NCBI GenBank assembly: GCA_965200355.1
Contig: OZ241351.1
Span: forward strand, 1,798,001-1,862,000
From: Bin18 sp965200355
GTDB taxonomy: Bacteria; Desulfobacterota; Binatia; Bin18
DNA: 64,000 bases
Direction: 5' to 3'
The first letter of the stretch is position 1, and every line of letters starts with the position of its first letter. Below the pieces are notes generated by a model. That model saw only the letters and a program-made list of their open reading frames with translations, was not told the DNA's origin and searched no databases. The translations under genes were made by a program, and so were the position numbers. Shown in pieces: positions 1-8,419 of the stretch.

Positions 1-598
1 CAACGCCAAGCGTGGCGTCGATAATCGGCCCACCCGCGGCCAGTGAATAGGCGGTCGAGCCAGTTGGGGTGGCGACAATGAGCCCGTCCGCTTTATAGGT
101 ACACAGATGTTTGCCATCCACCCAGGTGGCCAGGTCCATAATACGGGCCAGGGCTCCTTTATTAATCACCGCATCATTCAGCGCCTGAAACGTGCCAACC
201 GGCTGTCCGTCGCGGACCAGCGTGGCGGTCAGCAGGCTGCGTCGCTCAATGGTATAATCGCCAGCAAGGATACGGGGGAGCGTGGTAAACAGCTCTGCGG
301 TCGTGGTTTCGGTCAGAAAGCCCAGGCCGCCCAGATTGACGCCCAGAATCGGCACTTCCCGCGTTGTGGCCCGCCGGGCTACGCTGAGCAGCGTCCCATC
401 ACCGCCCAGCACAACGACTAGGTCAGCCTGAGCCATGATTTCGACTTTACGCCACCCCCGCCCAAGGCCCAGCTCTTCACTGGTGCGGTCCTCCGGCAGA
501 ATGCTCTTGCCGCGCGCGTGCAGCCAGGCCACCACGTCGCGACCCAACGCACTCGCCGCTGGCGTATTGACTTTGATGACCAGACCAATTGTCTGCAT
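1..598 (-). CDS. nadK: NAD kinase, partial (3' end outside window)
   Basis: ATP-dependent NAD kinase, which phosphorylates NAD to NADP in the cytoplasm. Reading leftwards from ATG at 598, the frame is open to the window edge, giving about 199 residues; the C-terminal third is missing. The hallmark GGDGT motif lies at residues 65-69 (VVVLGGDGTLLS), and a downstream DGLIVATPTGSTAYSLAAGG stretch matches the conserved NAD-binding loop of the family. No strong Shine-Dalgarno is visible before 598, so the start is chosen by family length. The gene is divergent from rarA, with a 62-bp gap between them. The truncation is caused by the window edge, not by a break in the gene. Confidence 0.93.
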   Translation of the reverse strand, partial: MQTIGLVIKVNTPAASALGRDVVAWLHARGKSILPEDRTSEELGLGRGWRKVEIMAQADLVVVLGGDGTLLSVARRATTREVPILGVNLGGLGFLTETTTAELFTTLPRILAGDYTIERRSLLTATLVRDGQPVGTFQALNDAVINKGALARIMDLATWVDGKHLCTYKADGLIVATPTGSTAYSLAAGGPIIDATLGV

Positions 599-645
599 AT
601 ATCAAGCGGAAAGCTGAGGGCGCTCCCTTTTCTCCATGCCTCGCG

Positions 646-651
646 TATAAT
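646..651 (+). promoter_or_regulatory. TATAAT -10 element, possible leaderless rarA promoter
   Basis: A perfect TATAAT hexamer lies 10 bases upstream of the rarA ATG at 661. A start site about 7 bases downstream would leave only two or three untranslated bases. No Shine-Dalgarno is visible before 661, which fits a leaderless or nearly leaderless transcript. There is no good -35 hexamer at 16-18 bp, so the call rests on the -10 alone. Confidence 0.35.
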
Positions 652-660
652 GGTGTGTCT

Positions 661-2025
661 ATGGCAATCCACCAGCCTCATCTGAAGGACCAGCACGGTT
701 TATTTGCCTATACTGCCGCAAGGGAGGCGGACAAGAAAGCCCCTCTGGCCGAGCGGATGCGACCCCAAACGCTGGATACCTATATTGGACAGACGCACCT
801 CCTCGGACCAGGCCGCCTCTTGCGGCAGATGATTGAGCACAAAACGCTGACGTCGCTGATCTTATGGGGACCGCCGGGCAGTGGCAAAACAACCCTGGCC
901 CAGATGCTCGCTCAGGCCGTAGCACTGCCCTGGGTGAGCTTTTCGGCAGTGCTGTCCGGGGTCAAAGAATTGCGTCTCATCCTGGCAGAGGCGCGCCGGC
1001 AGCAGCAGCAAACAGGGCAGACGACCGTCGTCTTTGTGGATGAAATTCACCGCTTCAATAAAGCCCAACAGGACGCTTTTCTGCCGCACGTGGAGCAGGG
1101 GCTGATTATTCTGATTGGCGCAACAACGGAAAATCCGTCTTTTGAAGTGATTGCGCCCCTCTTGTCGCGCGCGCGCGTGGTGGTGCTCGAAGCGATTGCA
1201 GTTGAGCATCTCGTCCAGATTTTGTCCCGCGCCCTACAGGACACAGACCGCGGTCTGGGGCAGTATCAGCTGGGGGCAGACGAAGCGGTGCTGCAGACCA
1301 TCGCCGAGTCCGCGCAGGGCGACGCCCGGGTTGCCTTAAATATCCTTGAGGGTGCAACGACGCTGGCCGTCCAAAAAAAAGTCAGGCAGCTCGACCGCGC
1401 CCTGGTCCAAGAGGCCGCCCAGCAGAAGGCCCTCCTCTACGATAAGGCTGGGGAGGAACATCATAATATCATCTCCGCCTTTATTAAGAGTTTGCGCGGG
1501 AGTGACCCGGACGCGGCCCTGTACTGGATGATGCGTATGCTGGAGGCTGGGGAAGATATTCTCTTTATTGCTCGACGGATGGTGATTTTTGCCGCCGAAG
1601 ACATTGGCAATGCCGACCCGCAAGCCTTGTCTCTGGCTATAGCGACCAAGGAAGCGGTCCATTTCGTCGGACTGCCCGAGGCGCGTATCCCATTAGCCCA
1701 AGCCGTCACCTATCTCGCGGTCGCGCCCAAATCGAACGCCTCATACACCGCCATGACCGCCGCCCAGACAGACGTGCGGACCCACGGCCCGCTGCCTGTT
1801 CCCCTCCATTTGCGCAATGCCCCGACAAAGCTGATGAAAAACCTGGGATATGGCAAAGGGTATGAGTATGCGCACGATTATGAAGATGCCGTTGTGACCC
1901 AGACCCATTTGCCGGCGCAGTTGACCCAGCGACGCTACTATCAGCCTAGTCAGCGCGGCCATGAAAAAGTCATGGGCGAGCGGCTGAAGGTATGGCGGAA
2001 AAGGCGAGCGGACACGCAAGACTGA
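661..2025 (+). CDS. rarA: Replication-associated recombination protein RarA (MgsA), AAA+ ATPase
   Basis: Clamp-loader-like AAA+ ATPase that acts at stalled replication forks; it is the bacterial homologue of Mgs1/WRNIP1. The product is 454 aa, normal for the family. Walker A GPPGSGKT is at residues 70-77, Walker B VVFVDEIH at 123-130, sensor 1 GATTENPS at 153-160 and an SR arginine-finger motif at 169-170. The C-terminal half has the family tetramerisation segment. The frame is open back to 589, but family members begin near the ATG at 661, just before the conserved PLAERMRP motif. It is divergent from nadK. The downstream epoxide hydrolase begins 41 bp after the stop, so the two may be co-transcribed. 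Confidence 0.95.
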   Translation: MAIHQPHLKDQHGLFAYTAAREADKKAPLAERMRPQTLDTYIGQTHLLGPGRLLRQMIEHKTLTSLILWGPPGSGKTTLAQMLAQAVALPWVSFSAVLSGVKELRLILAEARRQQQQTGQTTVVFVDEIHRFNKAQQDAFLPHVEQGLIILIGATTENPSFEVIAPLLSRARVVVLEAIAVEHLVQILSRALQDTDRGLGQYQLGADEAVLQTIAESAQGDARVALNILEGATTLAVQKKVRQLDRALVQEAAQQKALLYDKAGEEHHNIISAFIKSLRGSDPDAALYWMMRMLEAGEDILFIARRMVIFAAEDIGNADPQALSLAIATKEAVHFVGLPEARIPLAQAVTYLAVAPKSNASYTAMTAAQTDVRTHGPLPVPLHLRNAPTKLMKNLGYGKGYEYAHDYEDAVVTQTHLPAQLTQRRYYQPSQRGHEKVMGERLKVWRKRRADTQD

Positions 2026-2066
2026 AACGGAACGGATACGGAGTCGTGCGGTCAGGAGGAATACCC

Positions 2067-3221
2067 ATGGAATACTCACCCCCGGAACCTTTTACGATAG
2101 CCATTCCAGATGCGGTGCTCACCGACCTGGCTGACCGGCTGAGCCGCGTGCGCTGGCCGGGCGAGCTGCCCGATTCAGGCTGGGATTACGGAGCGAATCT
2201 CTCGTATATGCAGCAGCTCGTCGCATACTGGCGCACCGAGTATGACTGGCGCGCCCAGGAACGGGCGCTGAATCGCTGGGAACATTTCAAAACCACGCTC
2301 GACGGCCAGGGGATTCATTTTATCCACGCGCGCGGGAAAGGGCCGGCGCCGCTGCCGCTGATTATTTCACACGGCTGGCCCGGCTCGTTTTATGAGTTTA
2401 TGGAGATGCTTGGGCCGTTGACCGACCCCGCCGCCCACGGCGGTGACCCGGCCGATGCGTTCGATGTGGTGGTGCCGTCTCTGCCGGGTTATGGATTTTC
2501 CGCTCCCCCCCAAGAGCGTCGGGTCAATATCAGTCGGATGGCCGAGTGGTTCGCCGTCTTGATGCGAGAGGTGCTTGGCTATGAGCGCTACGGGGCCCAA
2601 GGGGGCGATTGGGGCTCAATGATTTCGTCCCGGCTGGGCTATGCCCACCCTGAACAGGTGGTCGGGGTGCATCTCAATATGGTTGGGATTGCGCCCCACC
2701 CAGCCAACCGCCACAATTTGAGCCCGACAGAAGAGGCATTTCTGAAAGGGATGAGAACCTGGCAGCGAGAGGAACGCGGCTATCAGGAAATTCAGGGCAC
2801 CAAGCCGCAGACCCTGGGTTTTGCGCTCAATGACTCGCCGGTTGGCGTATGCGCTTGGATCGTGGAAAAGTTTCGGACCTGGAGTGATTGTGACGGGAAT
2901 CCAGAAAACTCCTATACCAAAGACCAACTGCTCACCAACGTCATGCTCTACTGGGTCACCCAAACCTTTCATTCGGCCTCACGTATTTATTACGAAGAGC
3001 GGCACCATCCGTGGCGGTTGGGAAAAGACGAAAAAGTGCGAGTCCCCACCGGGGTCGCCGCCTTTCCCAAAGAGATTGCCTGCCCGCCGCGCGAGTGGGC
3101 CGAGCGCGCGTATAATGTGCAGCATTGGACGGACATGCCGGCTGGTGGCCATTTCGCGGCTATGGAGCAGCCGGCCTTGCTGGTCGAGGATATCCGAGCG
3201 TTCTTTCGCGGTCTGCGTTAG
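2067..3221 (+). CDS. Epoxide hydrolase, alpha/beta-hydrolase fold with EHN N-terminal domain
   Basis: Likely microsomal-type epoxide hydrolase of 384 aa, converting epoxides to diols through an alkyl-enzyme ester. The EHN domain occupies roughly residues 8-115. The oxyanion-hole motif HGWPG is at 102-106, the predicted nucleophile Asp181 lies in GGDWGS, and the C-terminal catalytic His362 in GGHFAAMEQP. The start is set by GGAGGA at about 2056-2061, 5 bp before ATG 2067; an upstream in-frame extension overlaps rarA and is unlikely. A GST gene follows after 3 bp, so the pair probably forms a detoxification operon for electrophiles. The natural substrate cannot be told from sequence. Confidence 0.9.
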   Translation: MEYSPPEPFTIAIPDAVLTDLADRLSRVRWPGELPDSGWDYGANLSYMQQLVAYWRTEYDWRAQERALNRWEHFKTTLDGQGIHFIHARGKGPAPLPLIISHGWPGSFYEFMEMLGPLTDPAAHGGDPADAFDVVVPSLPGYGFSAPPQERRVNISRMAEWFAVLMREVLGYERYGAQGGDWGSMISSRLGYAHPEQVVGVHLNMVGIAPHPANRHNLSPTEEAFLKGMRTWQREERGYQEIQGTKPQTLGFALNDSPVGVCAWIVEKFRTWSDCDGNPENSYTKDQLLTNVMLYWVTQTFHSASRIYYEERHHPWRLGKDEKVRVPTGVAAFPKEIACPPREWAERAYNVQHWTDMPAGGHFAAMEQPALLVEDIRAFFRGLR

Positions 3222-3224
3222 GCG

Positions 3225-3929
3225 ATGGCCGACCACCAGAGAATCATTCTCCACGGCTCACGCCGCTCACCCTTTGTGGAAAAGGTCTATCGGGGCCTGA
3301 TGCTCAAACGGCTGCCGTTTGAGCTCCACGAGCCCCACACGTTTCAGGACCTCCGGCGGCACAATCCCACGACGGGCAAGATGCCGGCGCTTGAACTGGC
3401 TGGACGCCTGCTCTTTGATTCAACGTTTATCCTGCACGCGCTTGACGCCTATCAGCCGAGCCCGCCACTCCTGTCAGCCGACCCCCTGATTGCGGCCCAA
3501 CAACGCCTGATTGAGGATTGGGCGGACGAGTCCTTGTACTGGTATGGCATGGCCCTGCGGTGGACGCTTCCGGCCAATGCCAAACGCGCACTTCAGACTT
3601 TTGTATCCGCAGCGCCGCCGTTGCTGCGTCCTCTCGTCAGGATCATGCTTCCCCGCCTGATGCGGTCCCAGATTCGGGCGCAAGGGACGGGCCGTTTGCC
3701 GGCGGACCTGCTGGTGCGCGAACTCGACGGACACTTAGCCGCCTTGGTCAAAATGGTCGGGCGGGGCCCATTCTTTTTTGGTCTGGACCAACCCAGCGTT
3801 GCCGACTTGGCGGTCTACGGGCAACTGTTTTTCCTGTATGACAAGGCCAGCCCCGAGGGCCGGGCAACGGTTGAGAACCATCCCGCGCTGACTGAACTCT
3901 GCCTGCGTCTGGATGTGATGACAGACTAG
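3225..3929 (+). CDS. Glutathione S-transferase family protein
   Basis: A 234-aa protein with a thioredoxin-like N-terminal domain (about residues 5-80) containing the GST glutathione-site pattern, including the KMPALE loop and the following DST segment, and an all-helical C-terminal domain ending in a conserved SVADLAVYGQL segment. The active-site region reads SRRSPFVEKV, so a serine rather than a CxxC is likely at the catalytic position. It starts 3 bp after the epoxide hydrolase stop, which suggests coupled expression. Family members conjugate glutathione to electrophiles, reduce disulfides or isomerise substrates; the exact reaction is not predictable here. Confidence 0.85.
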   Translation: MADHQRIILHGSRRSPFVEKVYRGLMLKRLPFELHEPHTFQDLRRHNPTTGKMPALELAGRLLFDSTFILHALDAYQPSPPLLSADPLIAAQQRLIEDWADESLYWYGMALRWTLPANAKRALQTFVSAAPPLLRPLVRIMLPRLMRSQIRAQGTGRLPADLLVRELDGHLAALVKMVGRGPFFFGLDQPSVADLAVYGQLFFLYDKASPEGRATVENHPALTELCLRLDVMTD

Positions 3930-3952
3930 AGGCAATAGACTAAGGTGATCGT

Positions 3953-4543
3953 ATGCCGGTCCAAACCGCTTTTGTCTCCACTGAGACCTTTACCCAAAAG
4001 GAATTTCAGCGCTGGCTGGATGAGCGCTCGGCCAGTGATCTGAATCACTATGAGTTGTTGCGGGGGAGGATTGTGATGAGTCCACCGGCTGGCTGGCCAC
4101 ACGGGTCAATTGAGGCGAATATCGTCACGGCGCTGGTGCTTTTTGTACGGACGCATCAACTCGGACTCATTCTTGGTTCGAGCACGGGATACGACCTGCC
4201 TTCTGGGGATACGGTCGAACCTGATGTCTCTTTTCTCGCCGCGGCGAAGATCAAAGCCGGCCCCACACCGCAAGCTGGAAAATTTATCCGTATTGTTCCC
4301 ACGCTCGTGGTCGAAATTCTTTCTCCGGCGACCGCCCAAAAAGATCGCACCGAGAAGAAGGCCCTCTACGAAGAGAACGGCGTTGAGGAGTATTGGATCG
4401 TTGATCCCAAAGACCGAGCAGTCACCCGCTACCATCACTCGGGCCGGCGGTTCGGGCGCGGAAAAGTCTTCACCGAGCGTGATATCCTGCGTTCACGGGC
4501 CCTCCCCGGACTGACGATGCACGTCAAAGAAATTTTCGCCTAG
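3953..4543 (+). CDS. Uma2-family (DUF820) PD-(D/E)XK-fold protein
   Basis: A 196-aa protein of the Uma2/DUF820 family, which has a restriction-endonuclease-like fold. Family landmarks are the N-terminal YELLRGRIVMSPP, the acidic EPDVSF at about residues 86-91, the VVEILSP strand and the C-terminal EYWIVDP segment. These place the putative catalytic Glu/Asp residues in the usual order. The length is normal for the family. The cellular role of Uma2 proteins is unresolved; nuclease activity is inferred from the fold. It sits alone after the GST gene with a 23-bp gap and has no toxin, methylase or transposase partner nearby. Confidence 0.88.
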   Translation: MPVQTAFVSTETFTQKEFQRWLDERSASDLNHYELLRGRIVMSPPAGWPHGSIEANIVTALVLFVRTHQLGLILGSSTGYDLPSGDTVEPDVSFLAAAKIKAGPTPQAGKFIRIVPTLVVEILSPATAQKDRTEKKALYEENGVEEYWIVDPKDRAVTRYHHSGRRFGRGKVFTERDILRSRALPGLTMHVKEIFA

Positions 4544-4623
4544 CAGGGCCTCGTGCCCGAAACCGACAAGACGGGGCTAGGTCCGCATTGCGGGTGCCGC
4601 CGGGTAATAATTCATTCGCCTCG

Positions 4624-5064
4624 TCATTCGTCTGGTCCTTGCTGTGGGGTGATCTCAAAAGCGAAGGCCTCTTGATACCAGCCGATCCAGCGGAAGAGGC
4701 GAGCGCGGAGATATTTGCGAAAGAAGAGCGGGAAAATAGTCTCTCGTACTCGTCTCTCCTCGACCCAAACCGCGACGCCTTGGAAGCGGGTTGTGCCTAT
4801 CTGGCAGATGACGGTGGGCGTCTGGCGCAGGTTCTTGACCCACTGTGAGTCCGCGCCTCGCCCGGACGAGACATAGATTTTGTCCTGGGCGGTGACAAAC
4901 CAGATTGTGACTGTACGTCGGGTGCCCGTCTTTCTGCCGACGACGGTCAGTTCAAGTAGCGACTGCCGATTGAGGGTGGCGAGAGTAGACGTATCCAGCT
5001 TTGTCGCTGTCAGGGAGGGCAGGTTTCCTCTTGCCCGGTCAGGCGAGTCGTTTGCGCTGGCCAT
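4624..5064 (-). CDS. Nitroreductase-family deazaflavin-dependent (DUF385/Ddn-like) oxidoreductase
   Basis: A 146-aa split-barrel flavoprotein relative. The core LTVVGRKTGTRRTV at residues 39-52, followed by a PTVICQIG strand, matches the DUF385/Ddn family, many members of which bind coenzyme F420. ATG 5064 is chosen because it begins at normal family length and lies 11 bp after the purM stop; the longer open frame would run inside purM. It is probably transcribed with purM. Together with the LLM-type enzyme at 26001-27074 it hints that the organism may use F420, although no F420 biosynthesis gene is in the window. FMN or heme binding by this fold cannot be excluded. Confidence 0.8.
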   Translation of the reverse strand: MASANDSPDRARGNLPSLTATKLDTSTLATLNRQSLLELTVVGRKTGTRRTVTIWFVTAQDKIYVSSGRGADSQWVKNLRQTPTVICQIGTTRFQGVAVWVEERRVRETIFPLFFRKYLRARLFRWIGWYQEAFAFEITPQQGPDE

Positions 5065-5074
5065 AACGTTGCCC

Positions 5075-6172
5075 TTATTTCCACGCAGCAAAGCGCCCCG
5101 CCGTGCCTTTGAGGTTCCGAGGCTCGATGATGATCGTTCGCTCCGGAGAGGCGACCGTCGTGCCGAGACGCCAAGCCTGGACTCCATGAGCGGTGGCAAT
5201 CTGTACCACGCGCTCAACCTCCGCCTCAGCAACGACGACGCAGAAGCCTATCCCCATATTATAGACTTGGTACATTTCCGCGTCCGTGATCTGCCCGACA
5301 TCCTGCAACAGGATAAAGACCGGGGGCGGCGGAGGCAGGGTATGAATATGATAGCCGACTGGGGCCGCGGTCCGAGTGAGATTGAAGAAGCCGTCTCCGG
5401 TGATGTGGAGCAGGGCCTTGAGCCGAACACCGGCCGCAAACATGGCGGTGATTTCTGGCACATAAATATGGGTTGGTTCCAGCAATTCTTCTCCGACGGT
5501 CCGGCCAAATTCTTGCCGATAGCTATCGACCTTGAAGCCGGCGTCTTTGAGCAACACCTGCCGAGCCAAGGTTAAGCCATTACTATGGATGCCGCTGCTG
5601 GCCAGCCCGATCAGCACATCGCCCGGCTCTACCTCTGCACCGATAATGATACGGTCAAGCGGAACCGTCCCAATGGCGGTTCCGGCAAGGTCCAGGCCCC
5701 CGCCGTCCCGAACGCCGTGAACCATCTCCCTGAGCTGGGCAATTTCCCCGCCTGCAATACTGACGCGGGCCTGTTCCGCTCCACGATGCAGACCCTGACC
5801 TAATGCGTCGAGTACATCCGCCTGCAAGCTCTCGACCGCGACATAATCAACAAATGAGAGCGGGGTTGCGCCAACGCACAGCAGGTCGTTGACGTTCATG
5901 GCGAGACAGTCAATGCCAACCGTATCGTATTTCCCCAGTAGCTCGGCTACCAGGAGTTTGGTTCCTACTCCATCGGTGGTAATGCCGATGCCAAGGTTGA
6001 GATCGTCGAGACGAATGATGTTGGCAAAATATCCAAGGGGCAAGGCGGGGCGGGCCGTCGGGTGAAAAGAGAAGGTTTGTTCGACCCAGGCACGGAGTCG
6101 ATTTAAGCCGGCTTCGGCCTGAGTGCTATCGACGCCTGAGGCGGCATAGCGTGGGTCTCGCGCATGAACCAT
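5075..6172 (-). CDS. purM: Phosphoribosylformylglycinamidine cyclo-ligase (AIR synthetase)
   Basis: Fifth step of de novo purine synthesis: ATP-dependent cyclisation of FGAM to AIR in the cytoplasm. The 365-aa product has the family signatures YAASGVD near the N-terminus, DGVGTK at residues 67-72, NDLLCVGATPL at 95-105 and a Gly-rich SIAGGEIA segment. Length is normal. ATG 6172 is preceded by AAGGGGGC, a good Shine-Dalgarno. The 5' untranslated region contains a short imperfect palindrome of the CCCCCTTTATCAGGG type seen elsewhere in the window. The downstream DUF385 gene follows by 11 bp. Confidence 0.96.
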   Translation of the reverse strand: MVHARDPRYAASGVDSTQAEAGLNRLRAWVEQTFSFHPTARPALPLGYFANIIRLDDLNLGIGITTDGVGTKLLVAELLGKYDTVGIDCLAMNVNDLLCVGATPLSFVDYVAVESLQADVLDALGQGLHRGAEQARVSIAGGEIAQLREMVHGVRDGGGLDLAGTAIGTVPLDRIIIGAEVEPGDVLIGLASSGIHSNGLTLARQVLLKDAGFKVDSYRQEFGRTVGEELLEPTHIYVPEITAMFAAGVRLKALLHITGDGFFNLTRTAAPVGYHIHTLPPPPPVFILLQDVGQITDAEMYQVYNMGIGFCVVVAEAEVERVVQIATAHGVQAWRLGTTVASPERTIIIEPRNLKGTAGRFAAWK

Positions 6173-6234
6173 GATGCCCCCTTTATCAGGGCGGAGTTGG
6201 CGCTTCTCTGTTTGGAGATGACGAAGGGGCAGAA

Positions 6235-6354
6235 TTACGAAGCTGCGGACTTTCTGCCCTTTGCCCGGGCCTTGAGTTCTTTGATGCGACGTTTTAGTGC
6301 TTTTTCTCGGCGTTTGCGGCGACGACGGATTTCCTGATCCCTCTCTCTGTGCAT
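6235..6354 (-). CDS. Small highly basic protein (39 aa), unknown
   Basis: A 39-residue open frame (begins MHRERDQEIRRRRKRREKAL) made almost entirely of Arg, Lys, Glu and Ala, consistent with one long charged helix or coiled coil. ATG 6354 is preceded by AGGGGAG, 4 bases upstream, a convincing ribosome-binding site. It ends 62 bp before the purM start and lies on the same strand, so it may lead the purM transcript. It is not ribosomal protein S21 or L34 by motif, though the charge pattern suggests RNA or ribosome association. It could be a conserved small protein of unknown function; chance cannot be excluded because of the length. Confidence 0.5.
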   Translation of the reverse strand: MHRERDQEIRRRRKRREKALKRRIKELKARAKGRKSAAS

Positions 6355-6578
6355 GGTCTCCCCTGTTCTTCTCTTCTCCGGTCTCTCCGGCTGCTCTGAC
6401 GAATATATCCTTCCAAATTGAAGGAAAATTGAAAAGCTACTATATCTGTCTCAATCCGGCCTGAAAACCGGGGCCAACCTTCTCGGTGGGGCAAATGTGA
6501 GCCACTAATTGTAGACTATAGACTTTTCTGCTATAGGGAGTTGTGGGTGGCTGAGGATGCGCTGTACCAGCATCCAAA

Positions 6579-7304
6579 ATGGGCGAGTGGGTGGAGTTGG
6601 TTGTGTCACAAGAGGAGACCTCGTTATTTTCCATAAAGGGGCTCAAGGAAGGTCCGACACTCTTCTTCGATGATCGTGCGCCGTTTGCCGATATCGTTGC
6701 TGCGCTTGAGGAAGAATTGGCGCGGGCGAACGGTTTCTTTCGTGGCTCCCCTATCGTCCTGCACTTTGGGGAACGCTTCCTGCAAAAAGAAGAATGGTGG
6801 CACTTGAAGGAGGTCCTTCACAGAGAAGATGTGCTGCTCCGCTATGTGGTTTCAAACAATGCTGTAAGCAGGAAAATGTTGTACAGAGAAGGATTGTCCG
6901 TCCGGGAGAATATGCCGTCGCCCCGGAAGGGAAAAACGGGTCAAGACCCCATTCCGCCTGAAGGACAGCCGACCTCGTATCTGCGCCACGGGATGCGGGG
7001 CGGACAGAAGAAAGTTTTTGACGGAGATGTCATCCTGGCTGGTGATGTGAACCAGGGAGCGGAAATCGTCGCGGGCGGAGATGTGGTTGTCATCGGCTCG
7101 TTGCGCGGCGTCGTTCACGCTGGCTACCCTGATAACGAAGGGGCTGTGGTGCTCGCGCTCAACCTGACACCGTTACAGCTCAGAATTGGACCCATGATCG
7201 CCATCCCAGAAGAAAAGCAGAACCCGCGTGGCGTCCGGCACCCGGAAGTCGCGCGGGTGGTCGATGGTCAGATCGTGATTGAACCGTATAACGGGAAGCT
7301 ATAG
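6579..7304 (+). CDS. minC: Septum site-determining protein MinC
   Basis: Inhibitor of FtsZ polymerisation that keeps division at midcell. The 241-aa protein has the N-terminal MinC domain (about residues 5-105, with FFRGSPIVLHFGER) and the C-terminal right-handed beta-helix dimerisation and MinD-binding domain (135-241, with GDVNQGAEIVAGGDVVVIGSLRG). It is the first gene of a minC-minD-minE operon with gaps of 14 and 3 bp. No strong Shine-Dalgarno precedes ATG 6579; a GTG a few codons in is an alternative. A weak sigma70-like pair (TTGTAG at 6509, TATAGG at 6532, 17-bp spacing) sits in the 224-bp upstream gap. Confidence 0.95.
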   Translation: MGEWVELVVSQEETSLFSIKGLKEGPTLFFDDRAPFADIVAALEEELARANGFFRGSPIVLHFGERFLQKEEWWHLKEVLHREDVLLRYVVSNNAVSRKMLYREGLSVRENMPSPRKGKTGQDPIPPEGQPTSYLRHGMRGGQKKVFDGDVILAGDVNQGAEIVAGGDVVVIGSLRGVVHAGYPDNEGAVVLALNLTPLQLRIGPMIAIPEEKQNPRGVRHPEVARVVDGQIVIEPYNGKL

Positions 7305-7318
7305 GGAGGAGGTGTGCC

Positions 7319-8113
7319 ATGAGTGGACGCGCCATCGTCGTTACCTCGGGCAAGGGAGGGGTCGGGAAAACAACCGCGACCGCCAATATCGGCCTCGGTC
7401 TCGCCAGCCGGGGGAAAAAGGTGGTGATGATTGATGGGGATATTGGGCTGCGCAATCTTGACCTCATTCTGGGCGTCGAAAACCGGGTCGTCTACAATAT
7501 CGTTGATGTGGTGAGTGGGCGTTGTCAGCCGCGGCAGGCGATGGTCAAGGACAAGCGCATTCCGAGTCTTTTTCTGATTCCCGCCTCGCAGGTTGACCAG
7601 AAGGAGGCGATTAATGCCGACCAGATGCAGGATTTGTCGGTGCAGTTGAAGGAGGAATTCGATTTTGTCTTAATCGACTGCCCGGCCGGGATTGAGCAGG
7701 GATTCCGCAACGCAGTGGCCGCCGCGGATGAAGCGATTGTCGTCACGACCCCCGATGTCTCTCCGGTCCGTGATGCAGACCGGGTCATTGGTCTGTTGCA
7801 GAGTTCGCTCGGCGAGCCGCAGCTCATTATTAATCGGATGTCCATGGCCCTGGTAAAGCGCGGGGACATGCTTGACAAACAAGATGTGTTAGACATCTTG
7901 GCCATCCGCCTCCTTGGGATCGTCCCCGAAGATGAGGCCGTCATGATTGCCGGTAACAGAGGGACACCAGTCGTCCTGAATGGGGGCTCGCCGTCTGGTG
8001 ACGCCTACGCGCGTATCGTGCGCAGGATTCTTGGGGAAGAGGTTCCAATTCCTGAGTTGAACGGCCATTCGAGTTTTACCCAGCGACTCAGAAAAGTCCT
8101 CTTTGGGAGGTAA
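7319..8113 (+). CDS. minD: Septum site-determining protein MinD
   Basis: Membrane-binding P-loop ATPase that recruits MinC and is displaced by MinE, producing the division-site oscillator. The 264-aa product has the deviant Walker A GKGGVGKTT at residues 11-19, switch motif DGDIGLRNLDL, Walker B FVLIDCPAG, and an amphipathic C-terminal membrane-targeting helix (SSFTQRLRKVLFGR). The start is preceded by a strong GGGAGGAGG. It begins 14 bp after minC and 3 bp separate its stop from minE. Confidence 0.97.
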   Translation: MSGRAIVVTSGKGGVGKTTATANIGLGLASRGKKVVMIDGDIGLRNLDLILGVENRVVYNIVDVVSGRCQPRQAMVKDKRIPSLFLIPASQVDQKEAINADQMQDLSVQLKEEFDFVLIDCPAGIEQGFRNAVAAADEAIVVTTPDVSPVRDADRVIGLLQSSLGEPQLIINRMSMALVKRGDMLDKQDVLDILAIRLLGIVPEDEAVMIAGNRGTPVVLNGGSPSGDAYARIVRRILGEEVPIPELNGHSSFTQRLRKVLFGR

Positions 8114-8116
8114 GCC

Positions 8117-8398
8117 ATGACATTAACGGAACGTCTCCAGGGCTTCTTTAGTAAGGGCGGCAGTAAGGACACGGCAAAGAGTCGCCTCCTCCTGGTTTTA
8201 CAAGACGACCGACTTGGTTTGACTGGGGAGAAGAAGGAAGCGCTGCGGAACGACATCCTTGCCGCTATTCGAAAGCATCTCAATATCGATGCGGAGGGTT
8301 TCACGATGGAGTTTATGTCCAGCCCAACAGATCAGAAGGAGATGCGGGTCACCGCTCCCGTCCAGCTTGGCCGGGGGGCTGTCAATCTCTCAAAATAA
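8117..8398 (+). CDS. minE: Cell division topological specificity factor MinE
   Basis: A 93-aa MinE that stimulates MinD ATPase and confines MinCD to the cell poles. The N-terminal amphipathic and anti-MinCD segment (TLTERLQGFF, then SRLLLVLQDDR) is followed by the topological specificity domain with LRNDILAAIRKHLNID. Length is normal. GGGAGG lies just upstream of ATG 8117. It is the last gene of minCDE and converges on hslU, whose stop is 21 bp away; no clear terminator hairpin is seen in this gap. Confidence 0.95.
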   Translation: MTLTERLQGFFSKGGSKDTAKSRLLLVLQDDRLGLTGEKKEALRNDILAAIRKHLNIDAEGFTMEFMSSPTDQKEMRVTAPVQLGRGAVNLSK

Positions 8399-8419
8399 GG
8401 CCGGGCGAGGCTGCAAGGC

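Noticed and set aside
6235..6354. Assignment as ribosomal protein S21 (rpsU)
   Set aside because: It is shorter and lacks the S21 sequence pattern despite the similar basic character.
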